Shown here in pieces: positions 35,401 through 45,342 of a stretch of DNA of 64,000 nt. The DNA is taken from contig OZ038423.1 in NCBI GenBank assembly GCA_964036155.1, positions 22,211,249-22,275,248 on the forward strand, in the 5' to 3' direction. Position 1 is the stretch's first letter, and the number at the start of each line of letters is the position of its first letter. The translations under genes were made by a program, and so were the position numbers. The notes beneath the pieces were generated by a model. It saw only the letters and a list, made by a program, of their open reading frames with translations. It was not told where the DNA came from and ran no database searches. The DNA comes from Diploscapter coronatus (taxonomy: Eukaryota; Nematoda; Chromadorea; Rhabditida; Rhabditidae).

Positions 35401-36030
35401 TACGCGTTCGTCGTCGGGCAACTGGCTGAGTTGCAGGTTGATTTATTGATTTTTAATTGTTTTCGTTTTTATGTTCTCACGCGAAAATCATCAACTCCTA
35501 TTATCAATGTCAATTTATCAGTTTTGTACTTTTTTTTAATTTGCACGAAAGGTCAATATTTTAAAAGATATGTCTTTCAGATCCGCGCTTCTGGAAAACT
35601 TACTCACTTTTGAACATGGTCGACCACGCGAACGCGTAAGTCGACTACACTAAATTTCTGTCAGATATGAGATAGCTTATTCAAATTTATTGTTTTTTTT
35701 TTATTATTTTAAAGCCCAAAATACGGGTGTTGATTATTTTCTCGCAAATTTCGCTATTGTTTCGTGTTAGAGCGAAAATTATTCATGTGCAATTTTTCAA
35801 CTGTTTATTTTTGATTAGTGTTATTTCCAAAGAAAACTGACCCAAAATTGTCCATACGGTAGATACGCTATCGATTTTTTCGCTCAATGATAAAAGATAG
35901 GGATAGAAAACGACTAAGATATTACGAAATCTGAATTGCGGTATCTAACGTAAAAGCCTGACAAACAACTGTTGTGAAATGAAATCGGAATACCCGTTTC
36001 AGTAAAGCTCTACTGATATTGACATTGTGA
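32411..36030 (+). CDS. Unrecognised 380-aa protein, Ser-rich middle and helical C-terminal half
   Basis: Thirteen exons: 32411-32483, 32652-32705, 32763-32909, 33115-33215, 33358-33492, 33739-33818, 33876-33969, 34155-34244, 34390-34497, 35042-35124, 35355-35436, 35568-35635, 36003-36030; 381 codons with stop. The ATG at 32411 is chosen because the one at 32433 gives a different phase and breaks the frame at exon 2. Residues 1-24 are basic; 25-90 are helical (DVALVYATMLALIQKGLQKD); 95-170 are Ser/Arg/Pro-rich with tandem VSRVSRVSNASNVS; 170-380 are helical and contain STWRDFDAQLVQHS, HKSFWKKLTNTCC and WKTYSLLNMVDHANA. No signal peptide or membrane segment. AATAAA at 36047-36052 follows the stop by 16 nt. 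The last two exons are the least sure: a TTTCAG at 35580 would instead give a tail ending KLTHF. I do not recognise the family. Confidence 0.75.
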
Positions 36031-37018
36031 AATGTAGACATCACCCAATAAAAGGAAAGATTCGCGCTAAAACTTGAAACATACAAAATTTCAAATTGCG
36101 TTTTTAGATGGTATCAAGATTTTCAGCAATTACCCAAAATAATAACAACCGAAAGCAACAAAAATGTGAGTAGCAAGGAGATTTCAAAGACATTCAAAAT
36201 GAAAGTTCGGAATTATCTAAGGCCTAAAATAACTAGAATCATCTGGAATGTTTGGGAATAGCTATTAGCATTCGGTGCAAACTTGTGGAATCTCGAAATT
36301 TTTGAGAAAATCAAAATGAATGATAACTCTTTGGACTATTCATATCACATGCTATAGCATACATTAAACCCATAATAAAAGCTCAGAAACTTCTATTTTG
36401 GTTGGAGGCTATAGAGTATCAAAAATTGGCCTTAATTTCATTGCACCTACGATTTTTTGGTTGGATAGGCGGAGTTTAGTAGGTCGCTAAGCTTTGATAA
36501 CGAAGAAACCCTCCATCTTTCAATTCCACTATATTTCGTCTTCAATTGTTCTTCGATGAAGACGGGAGGAACGATGAGTTCTCTTCGGTACGTCCATGTT
36601 CGGTTGCTAATATTGTTCCTTTATTTTTGAATATCTTTATAGATTCGTTCTTGGAAATTTCAGTTGTTAGGTCACAGCTTTTCTCGCACTCAAATCTATC
36701 GCGCTAAATTTTGGCTCGTCTATTCGTCAAAATTCCATCAATACATTTTTACAGATCGATGTAAACAGGGCTATTCAGACCTAGGGAGCATTTGAGCCAG
36801 ACTAAAAATATACGGCGGTAGGTCGAAGAGCGACATTTACGTTATGATTTTATTACAAATTTAGAAAACTTGAAAACTCCAGGCTAGAGATATAAAATTG
36901 TGGAGGAAATATTATAGGGGGCAGGTCGCACGACCATTCTGACGTAAGTCCCCCTTAGGTCTGGAGCTATTTTATCAATCAATCAATATTGCATTCTCTG
37001 CCCAAAACTCGTTGAAAC
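36031..37018. other. Convergent intergenic region with a retroelement-like tail
   Basis: Between the 3' ends of a plus-strand and a minus-strand gene. 36031-36700 shows nothing distinct. About 36720-36995 is GC-richer, includes GGGGGCAGGTCGCACGACC with a CCCCC partner near 36950, and ends in tandem ATCA units (ATCAATCAATCAAT near 36974-36987), like the 3' end of a non-LTR element or SINE. Assignment is tentative. Confidence 0.35.
36047..36052 (+). promoter_or_regulatory. Polyadenylation signal AATAAA
   Basis: Exact AATAAA 16 nt after the proposed TGA at 36028-36030. Its position supports the last exon chosen for the 380-aa protein gene. Confidence 0.6.
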
Positions 37019-38679
37019 TTACTTCGGATGACATTTTGCCAGGTCGAAATTCCCAATTATCGGAGGACACCACCCATGGGGACATCGTTGAGTGTATCTG
37101 CAATTCATAATTTCTTATATGTATTGTCCGAGTTATCCGAGAGAGTTCTCACCCTTTAGCTTCCGGATTTGTGACATTGAGATGTTCCCCTTTCCAGCCG
37201 TGTAGCATAAAATCCTTCTGGGGGTTCCAAATGTGGTTCATCAGATTCCCATCACGGACCCATGCTGTTCCCTAGAATAGGTTTAAAAGTTTCTATACAA
37301 AATGAGAGTTTTTTACGATATTACTACGATGACCAATAGGATAATTTTAAAAAGATAAAAAATCTCACTTTCTGCAAAATTTTGATCTTTCCAAAATTCG
37401 TGTTAGCACCCAATAACGATCTCACGCAGGCCTCATAGACGAACAGGTCGTCAAAAGTTTTGGACTAAAATTTTTCGATGGTGTAACGATCTAAAAATTG
37501 CCCTTACTTTTTGATATGCATCTAAGCAAATTCCTAATTCGACAGGTCTATGAGGGAACAGGACTTCAGCGACGTACGCCTAAATTTGAAATGTCATAAA
37601 CTTTTAAAGAAAACTAAAAAATTACATGAATAGCCCCATTATCAGTCCCATCATATCCCTTTGGCAATCGAAAGTTGTAATTCGAAAAACCTAAATTTTC
37701 TAAATTTTTTGAAAGAAACTTTTCTGAACTTACCTCTCAAGAATTTTCTCGTCCAAGGCGTATTCCTCGCTATGTAAGACCCGGCCATAATCTCCCAATT
37801 CCAAAATCGATCATAGAATATGATCTCGCTGTTGTCAGTGATGAATTCTTCGATCGTTCTAAAGTTATTCAATCTGTTATTATAAGCGGGTCATGATAGC
37901 AATGTTTTAAGGAAAAATTTCTAAATATAATATTTTTGAAACATACAAAGCACTCGAAAAGTCAATATTAGTTTTCTTTATTCTTTCATAGAATCTATAA
38001 ATTTTCTGAAACATACTAAATTCCTTACCTATTCGGGTTAGCAACGCCGATATCCCCGTCGAGAAATACCACATAGTCAAAAGACGACCTCTCCATTACA
38101 ACTGCAACAACGCAATGACGTCGAAAGTACATCTGAATCCTACACATCAATTTTTGGATTACGGTAGAGTGATTACGTCGGGTTGTTTGCATTCTGGGTA
38201 ATCAGCATCGTCAACAGAGATGAATTTGTAGTCGTGTATTCTGGAGTAGCAACGTAACGAATCTAAAATTATTTTTGTTAAAGTTACACACCGAGGCAAA
38301 TCCTTATCACATTTACGATTTTTCATTAGGTATTTTGCAATTTTTGAAACAACTAAAATTTCTACCAGATGCGATTTTATAGTATCCATTGTTTACTCGA
38401 GCGCCTGTCAAAACAACGAGCAATGCGATGTCGAGTTTTGATCGTTTAGCCTAAAAATTGTATATGTTTCAAGAAGATGTTGATACAGAATCATTCATTT
38501 CACAACAACTTAGCCTTGTTTTATCTAAGTTTCTAAAAAAAATCACGACTTACCGACAAATTACGATAGAAATCCTGCCGCTCGTAATTCGAGTAGATGT
38601 GAAAGAGAATAAGCATTGAAAGACAGGAAATGATGAATAGGGCATATCGGCGTGAGGGTGGAATTATGCAATAACTCAT
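37019..38679 (-). CDS. DUF273 nematode glycosyltransferase (GMA12/MNN10-like), 318 aa
   Basis: Ten exons: 38554-38679, 38366-38450, 38177-38262, 38029-38132, 37734-37858, 37626-37690, 37508-37579, 37369-37464, 37153-37271, 37019-37097; 319 codons with stop. A type II membrane anchor (about residues 11-29, ALFIISCLSMLILFHIY) follows a short cytosolic N-terminus, so the protein should be Golgi-luminal. The catalytic region has IALLVVLTGAR, YYKIASDSLRCYS, MYFRRHCVVAVVM, then VVFLDGDIGVANP with the DxD metal/nucleotide-sugar motif (DGD), FYDRFWNWEIMAGSYIARN, and a C-terminal block with NHIWNPQKDFMLHGWK. This order is typical of the expanded nematode DUF273 family, thought to be galactosyltransferase-like. 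Exon 4 begins at an ATG after GGATTCAG; the earlier AG breaks the frame. The donor sugar and acceptor are unknown. Confidence 0.9.
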
Positions 38680-41600
38680 GCGGTGATATGAATCACCTGA
38701 AAATTTGAAGATGTTGATATCTTTCGAAGGATATGGTGAAAAATCATATTTTAATGCAAGAAAGATTAGATAGATTTAAGAGCCAAGATTTTCAAGTTAT
38801 TTCTTTAAAAAACGCAAATAAAAAATTTATCTTTCCTAACATAGAAAAATGAATGTTGTTTTTCATAAATTCAGAGTTTTTCCTTCTATTCTCCAGATTC
38901 AATCTAGAAACTTTCTAACTGTCTAAGTCAAAGCGTAGCCTTTGTGAGTCGAATTATGAGCGAATCGCGCATAACTTTTGAAGGATACTCAAAAGCGGAT
39001 TTGGGTAAACTGCGCAATGCGCATAAGCCAAGGTCAATTGAGTCGAATTTATGCCGTTGAAAAGGCGTGAAAATGAATATTTCGAAAATCGGATAAAGAT
39101 GGAAATTGGTTTATACAAAATCAACAATGGTTTAAAATTGACAATGTTATTGATAAAAATGGTAAATTTGAGGAAAAATAGATTTGTATAAATTCCAAAG
39201 TAAATAAGATTCACGAATGACTTTGTTATTGTTGTGAATCAGAGAATATATTGAGCGACCTCGGTAGAACGGTTTTTCTCATAAATTTTGGCATGTATGC
39301 TTTAAAAAGTTATACGATTTGAATTCCTAAATGATGTAAAAGCTCAACAAATCAATATCATCAATTTTCATATGGGAATTACGACAAAAGCGATGGCTCT
39401 TCAATATTACGTCATGTTTATCGAAACTCAAATATCATTCATACTTCTAAGTAAATATTCTCTTGCGTAAAAACACGATTCAAATTTTCGTATTTCTAAC
39501 TTTAGAGCACACATTTGGACATTGTGCTAGAGTAATTTCAAATATGTACTCTAGTATTTAGGAAAAAAAAAAGGGTTAAAGATACTTTTGCAGAAGAAAT
39601 GTAAAAGTCAAATAATGAAAACACGAAAAATAATAGAAACGTGCACAAATTAATCAAAAAGTACAAGGTAAAAACGACAAAACGAACACTAAACTCAAGT
39701 TTTGAGTAAAGCACTTTTGCCTAAAATTTGAAGGTTATGCGAAATTAGGTGCAATTTTCAGGAGTAAATTAGCATACGATTTTGTAATCTTCCGACGAAC
39801 GCAGGCAGACAGAAAAGATACAGATAAAAATGCGGAAGAGCTATAAATAGAGATTGAGAAATATCGTTAGAAAACGATAGATCGAAACATATCGCTACTA
39901 TATTGCGAGAAAAGAAATCTGAAAATAAGAAATAGTTTTGGAAAGGATGCAAAGAAAAGAAAGTAGTGTTGAAAGGAAAGAAAAAGAATTTATAAAGCGA
40001 GAAATATTACGAAAAAAGAATATAGAAAAGGAGGAATAGAGTTGAAAAAGAGCAAGAAAACAAGAAATAGCTCCTCGGATCCGGACAGACGTAGAAAAAA
40101 TCAAAGAAAGTGTCGGTTTCAAATCCTTTCGTTCTCTCCCCCTTTCTTTATTTTTTCTCTCTCTCTCACTCTTTTCGCCGTTTAATTCCCGACAACCGTG
40201 TGGTCGACCGTAGGGCAGAAAAACTCGCGACGACAGGGGTATCCATTCATTCACTCATCATCCAGAAAGGAATTGCTTTTTCTCTTTCTGGCTTTCTAAA
40301 TCCTCTAGGATTTTCTAATCTAATTTTCCTCTTTCTCAAAATATCTTCAATTATCTTGTATCTCTCATCTTTCTCGCTTTCTTTTCATCCCTCTCAATCT
40401 ATTGAGTCTTTCTAACTCTTTTGCTTCTTTTCCTCAAATCTCTAACTTACTTTCTTCCCTTTCTGCCTTTTCGTTCTCTGAAACTCTTATATTTAGGCGA
40501 AAATGAATAAAAAATAGTACCGTAGTACTGCGAAGTAGTACCGGAAAAATCTATGAAATTATCATGAATTTTCTGAGTTGAAAACTTTGATATCCAGCAC
40601 TCTATTGCTAAACCCCTACTCTATGCCTTATGGGTGAGCTATTACTTTTTAATTGGCTCAAGATATGCATATTCGTAAAATGTTTGGTATTACTTTTGTT
40701 TAATTGCCATTTAAGCTCATTTTATTTCATTCTTTTTTCTCTTTTCTATCCATAATTCTTCTCTGCTTCTTTTTCTTTTAATCTCCAACTTTTTTCTTCA
40801 TCTTCCCCCAAACCTCTGCCTCAAATCTTGAACCCCCTAGGCTAAGGACCTTATCTAGGTCGGAACAATTTAGAGACCAAACTCCTTGACTCTTGTAAAA
40901 ACTCGCCCTTCATCCATGGAGAGTTCCCCTCGATTAAATTGACCGAGATGAAACGCCGCGACTGTTGCATGAATGCTTCAATGCATAGAAGGAGAAAGAC
41001 GAAGTTAGGACGAGGTAAATGAGTGGGAACGGAAGAGATTTGAGATTAGGATTGAATAGGTTTCAGAAGGATGTGAAATAACTTGTAAAGTAAAGAACTT
41101 CGATTATGCTACTATTTCGAATATTAATTCAACAATATCAAATTTCCACGATCGACTGAGTGGAGTCGAAGGATACTTACGAAAAATGGAACAGGTCTAA
41201 GGAAAAAGCCTAATAATTGGAGGGATTAGATACTTAAATCAGACTGCCAATGCCGCATCTTTCTATAAAAATATCAAAAATTGAACAATTAATGTAGATA
41301 GTTTCAAAAAATTCTATAGCAATTCGAGATTCAGAAAGGTTCAGTTTCGCGCTGTCTTAGAAAAATAATCACATTTTCAAGATATTGAATTGAGTAAGTT
41401 TCAAAAAGTTCGACGGCAATTTATGATGAAAAGTTATTGGGAATGATCGACTACTTGGGACGAGATAAAAAGCGAATTTCTTTCGCCCTCTTCTGTGAGT
41501 CGGAATGCGCGAGAGAGGGGCATTTCTTCATTTGGTGATTCTTTTTATTACCCCTCGCTTTTCGTTGATCTTTCATCGAGTTTAACAAGATTTTCGCAAA

Positions 41601-43022
41601 AAAGCACTTGTCAATTATTCATCTCTATTGAGAATGATAGAAATTACTCCATTAATTATCGATAAATACCGTTAAAAACGCGAAAACGAAAAGAGAACGA
41701 GGAAATCGCCTAATGAACAAATGCTCGTCCCTTGTGCACGCCAAGGCTCAAAGGAGCGGGAGAAAGAAAGACGCTCCTTTTATTTCGTCCCAAGTTATCG
41801 GTCATTTACAATACTCAGTTTAGCCTTCGAATAACTATCGATAAAAATCAGTTGAAGTTATTGTAAGAAGTGTGCATGATAAATATTCCACAAAATAAGT
41901 TCACAAATTCTGAAGAAAAATTAGTTACATTTTCTCAAAATTCTACACCATAGCTGCAAATAGGAAAGCATGAAACATACACAAGTATTAAATCATGAAA
42001 ATATTGCAGAATTAAAACTAACGTACTATCTTCAAACAGTGATTTTTGTAGAATTTTATCTTTTTTCCCGTTTGACGAGTAATCTTTATGACAGAATTAC
42101 TAAATTACGGGAGAAATGAATGAATTACGCAAAATAGTGCGGGAGAGTAATAAACATTTCGAATTTCGACCAGAAAGAAAACGAAGAAGAAATAGTGAAA
42201 ACAGTGAAAGTGCGATGATTGCAATCTAGTCAAGACAATGCGATAGTGATAATGAAAATGATAAAATATGAAAGGAAGCCATAAGAAAAAACAGGTGAAG
42301 ACAAGCAAAGTAAAGAAATGATGATGAAGGGTGAAAATTAAGTCTATCAACGCTTAACAGAGAGCATGAATACAAGAATTAGTAGGTGAAAAATTGCAAT
42401 TTAGTAAGAAGTCAAGAAGTTCAATGTTGCGCCCGAAAAATCGAAATTCCAGCGATTTTTGATTTATCGATCAGGAATTACCTAAATTCTACCTACTGCG
42501 AAAAGTAAACTTGCCTACCAAGATGGAGAGATCGAGATATTTCGTGCGCGATAGAAATTATAAAATTTAGATCAGACTTGTCTTTTTCCTTTCGATAAAG
42601 GATCACCAATAATCTGATCATTGTGATTCGATATGATAAAGTGATGGGAAAAAAGAAAGCAAACACCCCAAATTTTAGCTATGGATGAAAGCTGGTGACC
42701 TAATAGGATTCGCTGCAAATCTATTCACGAGCTATAGCTGATATCCGATATATCGGATTTATGAAATCCTCCAATTTCCCAGGATGTCACAAAAGAAATT
42801 GCACGACATGGACAAGTTCATGAATAGAAATTCAGCTTGGAAATATTTAATTTTTTAAAAGGGGTCGAAATTTCTATGGGAAAAGTAGGATCTTCATGTA
42901 AAATTCGAAAAAAATGAAAGGGAAATGCTAGTGGTTAATAGAAATTGAAAATTTTTCAATGCAAATATTAGGATATTCAGATGATCTGATTTTAAGAAGT
43001 GGTTAGGTCAAAAACAAACCTG
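38680..43022. other. Gene-poor region, 4.3 kb
   Basis: Contains a MITE (41436-41812), a purine-rich stretch on the plus strand at about 39.9-40.05 kb followed by pyrimidine-rich DNA to about 40.5 kb (near-complementary composition), and a GC-richer patch at about 40.84-41.0 kb with no match to anything else here. The open frames in this stretch follow the skewed composition and lack splice signals or domains. Confidence 0.5.
41436..41812. mobile_element. MITE copy 2
   Basis: About 377 bp, same length and layout as 11742-12117. Terminal inverted repeats: left GATCGACTACTTGGGACGAG, right complementary to GACCGATAACTTGGGACGAA, both followed by ATAAAA. The inner block ATCGCCTAATGAAC matches copy 1. 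Noncoding. Target-site duplication is not obvious. Confidence 0.8.
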
Positions 43023-45052
43023 CTACTGAGCTTCTTGGACTGCATAGCGAATAGTTCTTCCTTGATAAGGAATATTTGGAGGCGAACAGCCGTGAACCTT
43101 TCTTTGCATGCATTGAACCTGCTGTTCGCTAAAGCTCAGCCATAGAAACGGACTCTTCCCGAGAGGAAATGCGCAAATTGAAAATTCGTCTCGGAAATAT
43201 CTTTGGAAAGTTCAAAATGGAAGATCTATGAGAAAATGGACGAATTTCAGGAGTTACCGAAAAATCTATTGAAAATGATACGGAACTAAATGGATATATG
43301 AAATATGGAGGATTCATTTTGATTGACAAACATTGACCATGAATGGGGTGCCAGATTTCGCACATTTTATCGAATATTTGAACACCTTTCTCATTTATCT
43401 CGAAAGCAGACACAAAAATATCGAATGTCTCAAAAATAACAAATATATCGAAAAGCTAAGGTAGAAAATGAATAATTTTACGAAAATTTATGGGGATAAT
43501 GATTTATAATGCCGTTAAGTGAACAATTAGATACTTGAAAAACTAAGCTATTGCAAAAAAGTATGAGAAAGAAACAAGCTTCATTTCTCTAACTTCCCTC
43601 TGTCCATTTCTAATCGTTTGAAGATTAAAAATAGCCCATTTAGGTGAGAATACGATAAAACATCTGCTATTAGAAAAATTTGATTTGCGCTTATCTTTAT
43701 CGCAAATTCATTCTCATTATTGGAGTTTTTTTTTTTTTTAAATAGAATCTGTAATTCTTGAAACTGCCCGGACCAGAGACTTCAAATTCGTTTCTTCGGG
43801 TCTTCTATCTGAAAACATTACTAAGGCGAATTGTAAAAAAAAACAATGTCGTAATGAAGAAACGTTTTCTTGTATTTGACAAAACTCAATAGAAATTGAT
43901 GACAACTTGAACTAGTAACACATACTCATAAGGAAAATAGTATAGAGTAAGAGTAGGGTAGGGTCTGGTAGGGCTTCTTTTACCACTTTCTTCTGGTGAC
44001 TGCGCGGCTATATGCTACCTTTCCAACTTTCCATCAATTTCTATCGTGTTTCGTCGTTGCTAATTCAAAATGATTTGGTGTTCAAAAATAAAGATTCATG
44101 AGATTTTGACCATCCTCGAAGATACCCTTCGGCTGAGTATCATTAGTCCTCACCTTACATTTTAGACGCGTCTGTCTTACTATCCTTAAGCTAGTGGAAG
44201 CAAACGAAAGAAACAAAGAAGTGGGAGCTAACGATACTCAGCCTATCCTTTGATCAATTTTCTCTCATAAGTTTCAGAAGATTTCAAGTAAGATGACTAT
44301 TTGATTCATCAATGGCTTGTTTTCAAAAGTCCAGAAATAACGAACCTGCGCAATTTCTTCACCGAAATTTCCTCGTCAGCGATTTTTTCGGATGGATGCG
44401 CCGCGAAGTTGTAGATGACAAAAACCGCGATAAACACCGCCCAGAACACCGCGCCAGCTAATGCCACCTGAACTTTTCATGAAGCTTGAAATATTTTCTC
44501 TAAAAATGCTGAAATTTTGAACTGACGAGATGGCGCGACGACGAGGCCTCTAATTAGGGATAGGTGAGGCTATGAAAATAGCGAAATAATGAGGGAAAAG
44601 ATGGATTTCGTCATTTCCAGGTTGCCTAAAAGTACGATCTTTTCATCTCTAATGTTCACTGAAACAAAGGCGGAATCAGTGTGAGACAGGAATGAAATTT
44701 GAAAAATCGGAATCATATTAAAATCGAAGTTGATCTTCACAAATTTTCAGTGAGTCGAAACTCTGTCTCGCGCCCGGGTGGAATCTTTGTAGAGATTTTT
44801 TATCAGCGTGTAGGTTAAAAGTTTTATCCCTTTTCGAGTATAGGATGTTTTGTACAGAAGTAAGACGTTGTATAGCCAATCGTAAGAAAGAGCTCTTTCA
44901 TGAACTTTTTTTTTTTATAAAATATCTCACTTCTGTACAAAACGTCTTACAGTCGATTTTTTTTCTCGTACCATATCGACCAGACTGGGTACGTGCGGGT
45001 TGTAGCCGGGAAAGGGATCGTCGTCGGTCACCGTTTTGTTCGCTGATATCAT
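43023..45052 (-). CDS. Small single-pass membrane protein, 102 aa, family unknown
   Basis: Three exons, in phase: 44972-45052, 44346-44467, 43023-43128; 103 codons with stop. Residues 1-27 are a hydrophilic N-terminus with an NKT site and the sequence DDDPFPGYNPHVPSLVDM. Residues 28-46 form one hydrophobic helix (VALAGAVFWAVFIAVFVIYN). The tail is charged and has cysteines at about 73 and 80 (QVQCMQRKVHGCSPP). With no signal peptide it may be a type II or tail-in membrane protein. Introns are 504 and 1217 bp. It starts 290 bp downstream of the REXO4 stop on the same strand, so an SL2-type operon is possible. I do not recognise the family. Confidence 0.75.
44847..44951. repeat. Interleaved inverted repeats in intron 1 of the 102-aa protein gene
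   Basis: GTTTTGTACAGAAG (44847-44860) is the exact reverse complement of CTTCTGTACAAAAC (44930-44943), extending with mismatches to about 19 bp. Separately GTAAGACGTT (44860-44869) is the exact reverse complement of AACGTCTTAC (44942-44951). The order X-Y-X'-Y' is that of a pseudoknot rather than a simple hairpin. Confidence 0.7.
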
Positions 45053-45342
45053 CGTGCTCGGTTAGGTAATGACTCAAATAATAAAACAAAGAGTTTTCCA
45101 ATCATCAATTTATTTTATTCTAACTTTTCCAAACAAAACTTTTAAAAATCAGTCTGAAAACCAGTTCCCAAAACTGGCTATGGCATTTTTCAGGTTAATT
45201 TTTAAAAGTTCCCAGAAACCATAACAAAAATGATGTTCAACAAGCTACCCATTAGGCATTAAAAATTAAGCCACATTCATAGGGTTTTCAAATTATTTTT
45301 CAGAAATTGGCTGGACATTTTAGATTAAAAATCAGAACTTCT

